A stretch of DNA of 64,000 nt from contig NZ_JACWFH010000008.1 in the NCBI RefSeq assembly GCF_019749255.1, positions 539,937 to 603,936 of the forward strand, given 5' to 3'. Both the position numbers and the translations under genes were made by a program. The first letter of the stretch is position 1, and each line of letters starts with the position of its first letter. The DNA is from Mesobacillus maritimus (GTDB taxonomy: Bacteria > Bacillota > Bacilli > Bacillales > Cytobacillaceae). Shown here piece by piece: positions 46,034-55,888 of this stretch. The notes beneath the pieces are model-generated. The model saw only the letters and a program-made list of their open reading frames with translations. It ran no database searches and was not told where the DNA came from.

Positions 46034-46180
46034 GGTTTCAGGTTCGATTGTATGCAAGCTCATTTCTCATTAGTGATTTCTTAGGATTGCTCAGAAAGAG
46101 CTCAAATGAATTGTTTTGATCTTCAATGCAACAAAGTTTGAGAAAAGAGCCTTAAAGTAACAATGTGGAGGTGGAGACTG

Positions 46181-46570
46181 ATGGAGGAGACAAAGAGTAC
46201 GATATCCTCTTTTTATGATTATCTTGGTTTTATTGGGGATGAAACCTCTGAAACTGGCTTTGAACTCGAACTTCCGCTTAATCCCTTTTTACTTCAGGAC
46301 GATGGGACAGTACATCCGGGTGTCTTTGCGACGATGCTGGATATTATGATGGGAGCGACAATTTCAAGACAGACTGATTCTTTTGCCACCACGATAAATT
46401 TGAATTTAAGTTATTTTGATCTGGAACCCAAAGCAAATTATACCGCCGAAACAGTCATTCTACATCGTGATGGAAAATATGTAACAGCAGATGGTGTAAT
46501 TTATGATCAAAATAAAAAGAGAATTGCAAAGGCAACAGGATCCTTTAAGCTGAATCCAAAAAATTATTAA
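46181..46570 (+). CDS. PaaI-like hotdog thioesterase
   Basis: A 129-residue hotdog protein with the PaaI-type active segment DGTVHPGVFATMLDIMMGAT. Predicted to hydrolyse an acyl-CoA, possibly to rescue CoA from dead-end intermediates. ATG 46181 follows GGAGGTGG; the upstream ATG 46163 precedes that site. A second thioesterase gene follows 44 nt later. Confidence 0.82.
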   Translation: MEETKSTISSFYDYLGFIGDETSETGFELELPLNPFLLQDDGTVHPGVFATMLDIMMGATISRQTDSFATTINLNLSYFDLEPKANYTAETVILHRDGKYVTADGVIYDQNKKRIAKATGSFKLNPKNY

Positions 46571-46614
46571 GAAAAATCAAATTTTGTCGAATTTAGGAAA
46601 GGAGGTGATGTGTA

Positions 46615-47013
46615 GTGACCGCTGTCGAAAACAAAAAGATTGATTGGTTTGACAAAAACCCGTATTTAAACCATCTAGGCTTTGAAGTGATGGTTCAAGA
46701 CGGAAAAGATATTCTAGTAAAACTATCAATCGATTCTAGGCATCTAAATATCCAACAAAACCTTCATGGTGGGGTTCATGCATCGATGCTGGATACTATT
46801 CAATCAGTTGCTCTCAAGACTGTTTATAAAACAAATGTTACGGCACTGAATTTAAATGTCCATTATGTTACCGGAATCAACCAAGGTTTGATTACCGCTA
46901 ATGCAAGAATCATTCAACAAGGATATAAAATAGCAGCGGTGGAATCAGAGATTGTTGATGAACGTGGTGAATTGATAGCAAAGGGATCTGGGGTTTATAA
47001 GATTAGAAGGTAG
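46615..47013 (+). CDS. PaaI-like hotdog thioesterase
   Basis: A 132-residue hotdog protein with the motif NLHGGVHASMLDTIQSVAL, which carries the usual HGG.xxxxxD pattern. It starts with GTG at 46615 behind AAAGGAGGTGAT. It resembles its upstream neighbour in fold, not closely in sequence; the pair may form a heteromer. Confidence 0.85.
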   Translation: MTAVENKKIDWFDKNPYLNHLGFEVMVQDGKDILVKLSIDSRHLNIQQNLHGGVHASMLDTIQSVALKTVYKTNVTALNLNVHYVTGINQGLITANARIIQQGYKIAAVESEIVDERGELIAKGSGVYKIRR

Positions 47014-47139
47014 TCATGAGTTACATTCTGTATAACTATTATTATAGAAGAATTATATGTTGTGCATGAGTGATTAGTTGGGTTGGTTCGTGGGAGAACG
47101 AGACTCGAAAAATAATAAATAAAACGACAAAATTCGCTG

Positions 47140-47168
47140 TTGAATATTGCAAAAATTTTGTTTATTAT
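47140..47168 (+). promoter_or_regulatory. Promoter of the second acyl-CoA catabolic operon
   Basis: TTGAAT (47140-47145), 17-nt spacer, TATTAT (47163-47168), with the palindromic operator 12 nt downstream. Confidence 0.6.
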
Positions 47169-47180
47169 TGTTGGTAGTTA

Positions 47181-47200
47181 CATACCGACTAGTTAGTAGG
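47181..47200. promoter_or_regulatory. Palindromic operator, second copy
   Basis: CATACCGACTAGTTAGTAGG, centred on ACTAGT. It shares CATACCnACTnGTTnGTA with the operator at 41232-41251 and lies in the same place after the -10. Confidence 0.7.
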
Positions 47201-47232
47201 CGTGAATGAATATTAAATGGGGAGTGTTCTAA

Positions 47233-48438
47233 ATGGATTTTACTTATTCAGATAAGGTAAAAGAGCTCCAACAGAAACTAACTAAGTTTATGGACGATTA
47301 TGTGTATCCAAATGAAAAATTATATTATGAGCAAATTGATCCTCAGGATCGTTTCGGTAAAGTTCCGCCAATCATGGAAGAATTAAAGCAAAAGGCAAAA
47401 GACAACGGGCTTTGGAATTTATTCCTTCCGGAAAGCGAATTGGGTGCTGGTTTGACCAATCTTGAATATGCACCACTTTGCGAAATCATGGGTCGCTCAA
47501 GCATTGCCCCAGAAGTATTCAACTGTGCAGCCCCAGATACCGGAAACATGGAAGTGCTTGTCCGTTACGGGAAAGAAGAACATAAAGAAAAATGGTTACA
47601 ACCATTGCTAAATGGTGAAATTCGTTCTTGCTTCTCGATGACAGAACCAGATGTCGCTTCCTCTGATGCTACTAATATTGAAGCGAGCATCATTCGTGAT
47701 GGTGACGAATACGTGATCAACGGAACAAAATGGTGGTCCTCAGGTGCAGGTGACCCACGTTGTAAAATTGCAATCGTAATGGGGAAGAATGATCCCAATG
47801 CACCTAAGCATGAACAACAATCTATGATTCTAGTGCCACTTGACACTCCAGGAGTGACTATTAAACGTGTTCTACCAGTATTCGGCTATGACCATGCACC
47901 ACATGGCCATGCAGAAATTGAATATAAAAATGTTCGCGTACCAGCCTCTAATATGCTTTGGGATGAAGGAAAAGGATTTGCCATTGCACAGGGTAGACTA
48001 GGACCTGGTAGAATCCACCATTGTATGAGAACAATTGGTGCAGCAGAGCGGGCGTTAGAATTGTTATGTAAGCGTGTTCAGGAACGCGAAGCATTTGGAA
48101 AGAAATTGGCACAACAAGGTGTCATTCAAGAATGGATCGCTGATTCTAGAATTGAAATAGAACAAGCAAGGCTTCTTACCTTAAAAGCCGCTGATATGAT
48201 GGATAAAGTCGGAAATAAAGAAGCGAAAGCTGAGATTGCGATGATCAAAGTTGTCGCTCCAAATATGGCATTAAATGTTATCGACCGTGCTATTCAAGCG
48301 TTTGGGGCTGCTGGTGTTAGTGAGGATACTCCACTTGCAGCAAGCTGGGCAAACATTCGTACTTTAAGACTTGCTGATGGTCCGGATGAAGTTCATCGTC
48401 GTGCGATTGCAAGACATGAGCTGAAAAAATACCTTTAA
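47233..48438 (+). CDS. Acyl-CoA dehydrogenase (ACAD10/11-like)
   Basis: A 401-residue flavoenzyme with [16 protein letters not shown] and [16 protein letters not shown] at the FAD site and the C-terminal [18 protein letters not shown] typical of the long-chain ACAD10/11 subgroup. It differs clearly from the first dehydrogenase at 41.3 kb, so the two probably act on different substrates of the same pathway. First gene of an operon continuing with SDR, thiolase, TetR, hydrolase, ligase and transporter. Confidence 0.92.
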   Translation: MDFTYSDKVKELQQKLTKFMDDYVYPNEKLYYEQIDPQDRFGKVPPIMEELKQKAKDNGLWNLFLPESELGAGLTNLEYAPLCEIMGRSSIAPEVFNCAAPDTGNMEVLVRYGKEEHKEKWLQPLLNGEIRSCFSMTEPDVASSDATNIEASIIRDGDEYVINGTKWWSSGAGDPRCKIAIVMGKNDPNAPKHEQQSMILVPLDTPGVTIKRVLPVFGYDHAPHGHAEIEYKNVRVPASNMLWDEGKGFAIAQGRLGPGRIHHCMRTIGAAERALELLCKRVQEREAFGKKLAQQGVIQEWIADSRIEIEQARLLTLKAADMMDKVGNKEAKAEIAMIKVVAPNMALNVIDRAIQAFGAAGVSEDTPLAASWANIRTLRLADGPDEVHRRAIARHELKKYL

Positions 48439-48459
48439 TTCAAGGAGAGGAAGACAACC

Positions 48460-49233
48460 GTGCATATCAAGGATCTATTTGATTTAACAGGAAAAACGGC
48501 CATCATCACAGGAGGCGGCAGAGGACTCGGCGAACAAATCGCTGAGGGCTTTGCAGAAGCTGGAGCGAATCTTGTTCTCTGCTCTAGAAAAGAAGAGGCA
48601 TGTGTAGAAGTGGCTGAGAAAATGAAAAAACTCGGTGTTGAGGCACTAGCATTAAAATGTGATGTAACAAGCCAAGAGGATGTAAATAAGGTTGTAAAGG
48701 CGGCACTCGATAAGTTTGGTCGCATTGATATCCTTGTAAACAATAGCGGTGCCTCCTGGGGAGCACCAGCGGAAGAAATGCCATTGGAAGCATGGAATAA
48801 AGTGATGAATGTAAATGTTACTGGAACGTTTCTAATGTCTCAGGCAGTTGGAAAAGTAATGATAGAACAGCAATACGGAAAAATCATCAACATCGCTTCG
48901 GTTGCTGGCTTTAAGGGTTCAAGGCCAGAAGTTATGGATGCAATTGGCTACAATGCAAGTAAGGGAGCTGTTATCACCTTTACCAAGGATTTAGCTGTTA
49001 AATGGGGACCTAAAGGAATTTATGTAAACGCCATTGCACCTGGATTCTTTCCTACAAAAATGTCAAAAGGCTTGTTAGAAAAGGGTGGGAACAGTATTTT
49101 AGAGGGGACTCCTTTAAGGAAATACGGTACCGAAAGTGATTTAAAAGGAATTGCCTTGTTACTTGCTTCCAAAGCGTCTGATTTTATGACAGGGGAAACG
49201 ATTGTGGTTGATGGCGGAACGAATGCGATGTAA
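48460..49233 (+). CDS. Short-chain dehydrogenase/reductase
   Basis: A 257-residue SDR: TGGGRGLGEQ cofactor site, NNSGASWGAP, Ser in NIASVAGFKGS and YNASKGA with the catalytic Tyr and Lys. Probably a 3-hydroxyacyl-CoA dehydrogenase given the adjacent acyl-CoA dehydrogenase and thiolase. It starts with GTG at 48460 after AAGGAGAGG, 21 nt behind the dehydrogenase gene. Confidence 0.88.
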   Translation: MHIKDLFDLTGKTAIITGGGRGLGEQIAEGFAEAGANLVLCSRKEEACVEVAEKMKKLGVEALALKCDVTSQEDVNKVVKAALDKFGRIDILVNNSGASWGAPAEEMPLEAWNKVMNVNVTGTFLMSQAVGKVMIEQQYGKIINIASVAGFKGSRPEVMDAIGYNASKGAVITFTKDLAVKWGPKGIYVNAIAPGFFPTKMSKGLLEKGGNSILEGTPLRKYGTESDLKGIALLLASKASDFMTGETIVVDGGTNAM

Positions 49234-49276
49234 GTCTTGGACACGGACCAAACCTTAAAGAGGGGGAATGTACTAG

Positions 49277-50449
49277 ATGAAAAGAGACGCGGTAATTGTC
49301 TCGGCTGTTCGTACAGCAATTGGTAGACAGGGGAGTGCATTAGCCACTGTGCCTGCACATGTATTCGGTGCTGAAGTCATTAAGGAAGCGGTTAAACGCG
49401 CTAAGGTTGACCCAGAACAGATTGATGATGTGATTTTCGGTAATGTGTTAAGTGCTGGTGGAAATATTGCAAGACTGACGGCATTGCAGACAGGTTTGTC
49501 GATTAATATACCGGGGTTAACGATTGACCGTCAGTGTGGTTCAGGTATCAATGCTATCAATCTTGCAGCACAGGCAATTAATGCTGGTGATGGAGATATT
49601 TATGTGGCAGGTGGTACTGAAAGCATGAGCCGTGCTCCTTACCTTTTGGACCGGACTGAAAAGGCATACAGCGCTGAACCTCCAAGGTTCAGAAAATCGC
49701 AATTATCGCCTGAAGAAATTGGTGACCCGCCGATGGGCATTACCGCAGAAAACCTAGCTGAGAAATATAATGTGACAAGAGAAGAACAGGATGAGTTCGC
49801 GTTATTGAGTCAACAGCGGATGGCCACAGCAATGGAGGAAGGCCGTTTTGATGAGCAGATTGTTCCAATCACAATTCCTGTTCGTAAAGGGGAGCCTATT
49901 GTGTTCAAAACAGATGAACATCCAAGGCCACAGACTACAATTGAGGCTCTGCAAAAGCTTCCACCAGCGTTTTTAGATGGTGGTACAGTCACAGCTGGAA
50001 GTTCTTCTGGTTTAAATGATGCGGCTTCTGCAGTTGTGATTATGTCACGTGAAAAAGCTGAAGAGTTGGGGGTTACTCCTCTAGCAACCGTGCGAGCATA
50101 TGCTGTTGCAGGGGTAGATCCAAATATTATGGGGATTGGCCCAGTACCTGCCACAAAGAAGGTGCTTGAGCGCTCAGGGTTATCGATGGATGACCTGGAC
50201 CTTATTGAAATTAATGAAGCATTTGCCGCCCAAGTCCTTGCTTGTAATCGTGAACTGAACATGAATATGGAGAAGGTCAATGTAAATGGCGGTGCAATTG
50301 CTCATGGGCATCCACTTGGTGCAACAGGGGCGATACTAACCACTAAAGCAATATATGAACTGAAGCGTTCAGGTGGTCGTTATGCTCTAATTACTGCATG
50401 CATTGGTGGCGGTCAGGGAATTGCAACAATCATCGAAAATGAAAGATAG
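49277..50449 (+). CDS. Acetyl-CoA acyltransferase (thiolase)
   Basis: A 390-residue thiolase performing the CoA-dependent cleavage of a 3-oxoacyl-CoA. The nucleophilic Cys is in DRQCGSGINAI, and the C-terminal catalytic segments NGGAIAHGHPLGATGA and CIGGGQG are intact. Completes a beta-oxidation set with the acyl-CoA dehydrogenases, MaoC hydratases and SDRs. ATG after AAAGAGGGGG. Confidence 0.94.
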   Translation: MKRDAVIVSAVRTAIGRQGSALATVPAHVFGAEVIKEAVKRAKVDPEQIDDVIFGNVLSAGGNIARLTALQTGLSINIPGLTIDRQCGSGINAINLAAQAINAGDGDIYVAGGTESMSRAPYLLDRTEKAYSAEPPRFRKSQLSPEEIGDPPMGITAENLAEKYNVTREEQDEFALLSQQRMATAMEEGRFDEQIVPITIPVRKGEPIVFKTDEHPRPQTTIEALQKLPPAFLDGGTVTAGSSSGLNDAASAVVIMSREKAEELGVTPLATVRAYAVAGVDPNIMGIGPVPATKKVLERSGLSMDDLDLIEINEAFAAQVLACNRELNMNMEKVNVNGGAIAHGHPLGATGAILTTKAIYELKRSGGRYALITACIGGGQGIATIIENER

Positions 50450-50540
50450 TATAAAGGGAAAAGGAGGGATGCTGGATCTTATCCAGTATCCGGCCTTTGC
50501 TGTCTTATATCTTTTTCGAAGTTGAGCGAGGGGCGCAGCC

Positions 50541-51110
50541 ATGAAGGAGAGAATCGTTGAAACCAGTATACAATTATTCGATAAAAAAGGATTTACGGGA
50601 ACATCTATAAAGGAAATTGTTGAGGAATTGAATGTAACAAAAGGCACCTTTTACTATTACTTCAAGAGTAAAGAAGAACTGTTGAAGGATATTCATTTAA
50701 CCTATATTGATGATCTCATAGAGCAACAGAAAGTCATATTAGAAGATTTAGAAAAGGATTGCGTTGCGAAATTATACAGCTTAATTTTTATGGTGATTAA
50801 CAATATTGGAAGTAACCGTGAAAGCGCGAGGATTTTTACGCGTGAGGTAAGGCATCTTAGCGGCAAGAATGTTGAGGAAATCAGGGCAAAGCGGAATTTG
50901 TTTCGCAGGCAATACCAGGAACTGATTGAAATGGGTATTCGACAAGGAGAATTTAAGGATACGATTCCGGCAGATATGCTGACATTTGGAATCTTAGGTA
51001 TTATTAATTGGACTTATTATTGGTATAATCCGGAAGGCGAAGTCTCAGAAGAGGAGCTTGCCCAAATGTTTACGAATCTCATCTTAGAAGGAGTAAAAGC
51101 GTCAAGCTAA
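50541..51110 (+). CDS. TetR family transcriptional regulator
   Basis: A 189-residue repressor: N-terminal helix-turn-helix (SIQLFDKKGFTGTSIKEIVE, then VTKGTFYYYFKSKEELL) and a helical ligand-binding domain of the kind that senses acyl-CoAs or related molecules. It lies inside the second catabolic operon. The two copies of a TetR-sized palindrome at 41232 and 47181 are the natural candidate targets. GAGGGGCGC lies before the ATG. Confidence 0.9.
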   Translation: MKERIVETSIQLFDKKGFTGTSIKEIVEELNVTKGTFYYYFKSKEELLKDIHLTYIDDLIEQQKVILEDLEKDCVAKLYSLIFMVINNIGSNRESARIFTREVRHLSGKNVEEIRAKRNLFRRQYQELIEMGIRQGEFKDTIPADMLTFGILGIINWTYYWYNPEGEVSEEELAQMFTNLILEGVKASS

Positions 51111-51209
51111 GATGAATGTACTACTATCCTATGATATTTTCACTCGTTTATGTCTGAATTTTCATAATTGGGTTTATATAAAAATTTTCTCAGTAAGGAG
51201 AGGGTAGAA

Positions 51210-52169
51210 GTGGGATTGCATCCTCAAGTTCAATTTTTGCTACAAATGATCGAATCTAGAGGGCTTCCTCCGATGGAACAACTAAGTGTTCAGGAAGCAC
51301 GCCAAGCTTTTGAAGCTTCAGCTAAATTAATGAGCAAGCCCGAAGTAAAGGTGAACACAGAGGATCGGAAGATTCAGGGATGTGAAAAAGAAATTGCTAT
51401 TCGAATCTATACTCCTGAACGAAAGGGTACAACTGGTGCCCTAGTCTATTACCATGGTGGTGGATGGGTAATTGGGAATATTGAAACTCATGACGCCCTT
51501 TGCCATACCGTTGCAGCAGAATCTGGCTGTATTGTCGTATCTGTTGATTATGGTCTGGCCCCTGAAAGTAAGTTTCCTGAACCAGTAGAAGATGCATACC
51601 TTGCTGCCAAGTGGACTTATGATCACAGTGATGAGCTAGAAATTGATCCCAAACGTATTGCTGTTGGTGGAGATAGTGCTGGTGGAAATCTAGCTGCAGC
51701 TGTATCGTATTTAGCTGTTGAAAGGAAGAACCTTACCATTGCATATCAAATGTTACTTTATCCTTCTACGGGTTTTGAGTATACCGAATCGTATGAGAAG
51801 TACGGTGAGGGCTATTATTTAACAAAGTCAACGATGGCCTGGTTCCGTGATCAGTACCTAACGGGGGAGGATGACACTGAGAGTCCTCTAGCTGCGCCAT
51901 TGCTTATTCCGGATGCTGCCACTCGACAATTACCACCTGCCTACATAATGACTGCTGAATTCGATCCTTTATGTGATGGAGGCGAAGCCTTTGCTACGAA
52001 ACTAAAGGATGCAGGTGTTGAAGTGAAATATGTTTGCTATCCAGGAATGATTCATGGATTTCTTGGAATGACCGAGTTTGTCAGTGATGGGAAGAAAGCC
52101 GTTAGTGAAATCGCTAGCGAATTAAAAGCAAAATTCACTGCTGATATCAGTCATACAGAAAATCGGTAG
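51210..52169 (+). CDS. Alpha/beta hydrolase (HSL-type esterase)
   Basis: A 319-residue hydrolase with the oxyanion HGGG motif (YYHGGGWVIGN), the nucleophile in GGDSAGGNLAAA, the acidic residue near AEFDPLCDGG and the His in GMIHGFLGM. This is the hormone-sensitive-lipase family of carboxylesterases. It could release the acid substrate of the pathway from an ester. The start is GTG 51210 seven bases after AAGGAGAGGG; the TTG at 51168 would precede that site. Confidence 0.9.
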   Translation: MGLHPQVQFLLQMIESRGLPPMEQLSVQEARQAFEASAKLMSKPEVKVNTEDRKIQGCEKEIAIRIYTPERKGTTGALVYYHGGGWVIGNIETHDALCHTVAAESGCIVVSVDYGLAPESKFPEPVEDAYLAAKWTYDHSDELEIDPKRIAVGGDSAGGNLAAAVSYLAVERKNLTIAYQMLLYPSTGFEYTESYEKYGEGYYLTKSTMAWFRDQYLTGEDDTESPLAAPLLIPDAATRQLPPAYIMTAEFDPLCDGGEAFATKLKDAGVEVKYVCYPGMIHGFLGMTEFVSDGKKAVSEIASELKAKFTADISHTENR

Positions 52170-52239
52170 AATTTGGCAAGGTAAACACATAGAAGTTTAC
52201 TCTACCCAACTAGATATTTTACAAAGGAGAGATGTTGTC

Positions 52240-53916
52240 ATGTTAACTCTTCATCATGAACACTGGCCTAACTTAACGAAATCCTTAAGTGTGCCGGAAA
52301 CCTCATTATATGAGAACTTGCAGGTTAGTGCGAAGAGATATCCGGAAAATTTAGCAATTCAGTATTACGGGAATAGCCTAACCTACCGAGAGTTGGATGA
52401 GCAAGTAACAGCGCTTGCAGGGTATCTTCAACAAAAACTAGGAGTTAATAGAGGAGAGAAAGTTCTGCTATTTATGCAAAACTCACCTCAGTTTGTAATT
52501 GGTTTTTATGCCATCCTAAGAGCCAATGCAGTGGTTGTACCAATTAATCCAATGTTAACTGCTAATGAGTTGTCGTTTTATATCAAAGACGCTGAAATGA
52601 AAACGGCTCTTGTTGGACAAGAACTTTATGAAAAAGTAAAACCACTTTACAGTAGTACATCACTTGAAAATGTCGTTTATGCAGCTTACTCCGACTATAC
52701 CGGTGAATTTTCGGGGGATGTTCCTCAAGAGGTAGAAGCAAATCGAGCTGTCTTTACAGAAGAAGGTCATCATATATGGATGAATGCTATTGAAGCAAAC
52801 CTTCAACCAGGTGAACATACGACAGCTGCAAACGATCTTGCTGTTCTTCCATATACGTCTGGAACGACAGGGCTTCCTAAAGGGTGTATGCATACTAACC
52901 ATTCAGTACAGTCGAATACAGTAGGTGCCTTTCATTGGGCAAGTGTAACGCCCAATTCGGTACACCTTATGACTTTGCCATTGTTTCACGTAACCGGGAT
53001 GATTCACAGTATGCATATGCCAATCTATAGTGGTGGAAGCATGGTGATTATGACGAGATGGAACCGTGAAACAGCTGTTAAGTTAATCAAACAACATCTA
53101 TGTACGCATTGGTGCGCGATCGCGACAATGATTGTTGATTTCGTTTCAAATTCGAAGCTCAAGAAAGAGGATATTGCTTCACTAACCTATCTGTCTGGTG
53201 GGGGAGCGGCTTTACCGGAAGCTGTAGGAGAGAAATTATTTCAATTAACTGGGTTGCGCTTTGTTGAGGGCTATGGTTTATCAGAAACAATTGCTCAAAC
53301 ACACTTCAATCCTCCTCAGCGTCCGAAAATGCAGTGTTTAGGTTTACCTTCGTTTGATGTTGATTCAAGAATTATTGATCCAGCTTCAGGGAAAGAATTG
53401 GGGATTGGAGAGGTGGGAGAGATTATCGTAAATGGACCGCAAGTAATGGTCGGTTACTATAATCGTGATGATGAGAACCGAGACTCCTTCCTTGAATTAG
53501 ATGGAAAGACTTTTTTCCGGACTGGTGATATTGGCCGCTATGATGAGGAAGGGTATTTCTTCATAGTAGACCGGGTAAAACGGATGATCAATGCTTCTGG
53601 TTTTAAAGTATGGCCAACCGAAGTGGAGTCCTATTTATATAAACATCCTGCGATTCAACAGGCCTGTGTTGTTGGGGTACCTGATCCGCGACGCGGTGAA
53701 TCTGTTAAGGCCTTTGTCATCTTGAATGAAGAATATGAGGGCAAGGTAAAAGAAGAAGAAATTGTTGAATGGGCAAAAGAGCATATGGCTGCTTATAAAT
53801 ACCCTCGAGAGGTAGAGTTTAAACATCAATTTCCAATGACAAGCAGTGGAAAAATCCTCTGGCGTCAACTTCAAGAAGAGGAAAAACAAAAAGCTGGCAA
53901 TATACAATTAAAATAA
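52240..53916 (+). CDS. AMP-dependent acyl-CoA ligase
   Basis: A 558-residue ANL enzyme: YTSGTTGLPKGCMHTN P-loop, EGYGLSETIAQ, RTGDIGRYDEEGYFFIVDR and the C-terminal Lys in TSSGKILWRQL. It activates a carboxylic acid to its CoA thioester, and lies directly before the LivHMGF-type transporter, so it probably activates what that transporter imports. AAAGGAGAG precedes the ATG. Confidence 0.92.
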   Translation: MLTLHHEHWPNLTKSLSVPETSLYENLQVSAKRYPENLAIQYYGNSLTYRELDEQVTALAGYLQQKLGVNRGEKVLLFMQNSPQFVIGFYAILRANAVVVPINPMLTANELSFYIKDAEMKTALVGQELYEKVKPLYSSTSLENVVYAAYSDYTGEFSGDVPQEVEANRAVFTEEGHHIWMNAIEANLQPGEHTTAANDLAVLPYTSGTTGLPKGCMHTNHSVQSNTVGAFHWASVTPNSVHLMTLPLFHVTGMIHSMHMPIYSGGSMVIMTRWNRETAVKLIKQHLCTHWCAIATMIVDFVSNSKLKKEDIASLTYLSGGGAALPEAVGEKLFQLTGLRFVEGYGLSETIAQTHFNPPQRPKMQCLGLPSFDVDSRIIDPASGKELGIGEVGEIIVNGPQVMVGYYNRDDENRDSFLELDGKTFFRTGDIGRYDEEGYFFIVDRVKRMINASGFKVWPTEVESYLYKHPAIQQACVVGVPDPRRGESVKAFVILNEEYEGKVKEEEIVEWAKEHMAAYKYPREVEFKHQFPMTSSGKILWRQLQEEEKQKAGNIQLK

Positions 53917-53979
53917 AGAATATGCAAACATTTTGCGAGAGGATCCGCAAGGGGCTTCTTACGAACAGGGGGAGAACGG

Positions 53980-54843
53980 ATGGACATATTGATTCAACAG
54001 CTGTTTAATGGTTTGACATTGGGGAGTGTTTACAGCCTAGTTGCATTAGGGTTGACACTTGTTTATGGGATACTACATATCCCAAACTTTGCCCACGGTG
54101 CTTTGTACATGGTGGGGGGGTATATCACATTAACAATGATGACCCAGGCAGGTTTGAATTACTGGATTGCGATTGTTATATCATGCGTAGTCGTTGGGGG
54201 CTTAGCTGTTCTTATGGAAAGATTGGTATTCCATCCTCTAAGGCATGCACCTGCTATTCATGACAAAATTGCTGCAATCGGGATTATGCTTTTCCTTGAA
54301 GCACTAGTCCAATTCATATGGGGAGCTGAATACCAAACAATGGTTTCTCCATACGGACAAGTTGTGAATGTTGCAGGTGTCACGTTAACCATGCAACGCT
54401 TGTTGATCATTGTTTCTACAGTTGTCGTAATGATTGTCTTATATATTTTCTTGAAAAAGACATTCACAGGGGCAACAATCATTGCTTTATCGCAAAATCG
54501 TGAAGGTGCTAACCTAGTTGGAATCAACACAAATCGAGTGGCTATGCTAACGTTTTTAATCTCTGGTGCATTAGCAGCGATTGCCGTCTCACTATCTGCA
54601 CCAATTAATCTAGTATTCCCAGGAATGGGGCACCTAGTATTAACAAAGGCGTTCGTTATTATCATCCTGGGTGGAATGGGGAGTATCCCTGGTGCAATTG
54701 CCGGAGGGTATATCCTCGGATTTACAGAGAGTCTAGGGGCAACTTACCTCTCGAATGATTACAAAGATGTCATTGCATTCGTTATTCTTGTTCTTATATT
54801 AACTATTAAGCCAAATGGATTATTCGCTAAGGGGGGACATTGA
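53980..54843 (+). CDS. livH: Branched-chain amino acid-type ABC transporter permease LivH
   Basis: A 287-residue permease with about eight membrane segments and the LivH start LFNGLTLGSVYSLVALGLTL and GHLVLTKAFVIIILGGMGSI region. With LivM it forms the channel. In this setting the HAAT-type system probably imports a carboxylate rather than Leu/Ile/Val. Stop overlaps the livM start (TGATG). Confidence 0.9.
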   Translation: MDILIQQLFNGLTLGSVYSLVALGLTLVYGILHIPNFAHGALYMVGGYITLTMMTQAGLNYWIAIVISCVVVGGLAVLMERLVFHPLRHAPAIHDKIAAIGIMLFLEALVQFIWGAEYQTMVSPYGQVVNVAGVTLTMQRLLIIVSTVVVMIVLYIFLKKTFTGATIIALSQNREGANLVGINTNRVAMLTFLISGALAAIAVSLSAPINLVFPGMGHLVLTKAFVIIILGGMGSIPGAIAGGYILGFTESLGATYLSNDYKDVIAFVILVLILTIKPNGLFAKGGH

Positions 54844-55874
54844 TGGCTAATCTACTTAAACAAAGGAATGTTATTGCAGTTCTCATCCTTTTTGCAATCG
54901 TGTTCCCGTTCATTACAAATAATAATTATTTAATTCATATTATGACACTTGCTTTTATCTGGATTATCGCTGTATACGGCTTGAATCTGTTAGCTGGGTA
55001 CACAGGATACTTATCACTAGCACATGCAGGGTTCTTTGCTATCGGAGCCTATTCACTTGCATTATTAACGACAAAGGCTCAGATGAACTACTGGCTGGCA
55101 TTTGTGTTAGCACTTATCATCACAAGCGTTCTCGGTTTATTGATTGGATTAATTTCATTAAGAACGAAAGAACATTTCTTCGCGATTTATACACTTTGCG
55201 TAGGGTACATTATCTATCTAGTCATTGATAAATGGGATAGTTTAACAGGCGGTGTCAGAGGGTTAATTGGGATTCCTTCACCAGGAAACATCGGTCCAAT
55301 TGAATTTAATACACCAGTTTCGAATTATTATTTAGTTTTATTTTTCTTACTGTTCACGATTTTGGTCGTCTATCGTATCGTTCATTCCTTGTCTGGTAGA
55401 ACGTATATTGCGATCCGTAATAGTGAAGATCTTGCTCAAACAATCGGAATTAATACGACGAGGAATAAACTAGTGGTGTTTGTTATTTCTACCTTCTTTG
55501 CCGGACTTGCGGGCGCATTATATGCATCATTCATTCGCTTTATCGGTCCAGATATCGGGTATATTACCATTACTTTTGATCTATTAACCTATTTGATTGT
55601 TGGCGGAATTGGAACGCTGTCAGGTCCAGTTATCGGAACAATTCTACTTGTTTGGGTTTCTCAGCAATTACAATTTTTACAAGATTATCGAATGATGATC
55701 TTCGGTCCAATCTTAACCTTACTGGTCATTTTCTACCCTAGAGGAATTTCAGGTGGATTTATCGACTTTAGAGCAAAACGCAAAGAAAAGAAACAAAATC
55801 AATCAAACCTAAATCAAAACCAACAGATGATCTCCGCTCAGGAAACTTCTGCTGCTTCAAATAAAAACGGGTAA
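54843..55874 (+). CDS. livM: Branched-chain amino acid-type ABC transporter permease LivM
   Basis: A 343-residue permease with nine or ten membrane segments: GYTGYLSLAHAGFFAIGAYS, KEHFFAIYTLCVGYI and GGIGTLSGPVIGT are family hallmarks. A polar Gln/Asn/Lys-rich C-terminal tail follows (about residues 310-343). The ATG at 54843 overlaps the livH stop. Confidence 0.9.
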   Translation: MANLLKQRNVIAVLILFAIVFPFITNNNYLIHIMTLAFIWIIAVYGLNLLAGYTGYLSLAHAGFFAIGAYSLALLTTKAQMNYWLAFVLALIITSVLGLLIGLISLRTKEHFFAIYTLCVGYIIYLVIDKWDSLTGGVRGLIGIPSPGNIGPIEFNTPVSNYYLVLFFLLFTILVVYRIVHSLSGRTYIAIRNSEDLAQTIGINTTRNKLVVFVISTFFAGLAGALYASFIRFIGPDIGYITITFDLLTYLIVGGIGTLSGPVIGTILLVWVSQQLQFLQDYRMMIFGPILTLLVIFYPRGISGGFIDFRAKRKEKKQNQSNLNQNQQMISAQETSAASNKNG

Positions 55875-55888
55875 AGGGGGAAGCGGAT

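Noticed and set aside
52200-52225. Third copy of the TetR operator before the CoA ligase
   Set aside because: TACCCAACTAGATA resembles one half only and has an extra base, so the palindrome is lost.
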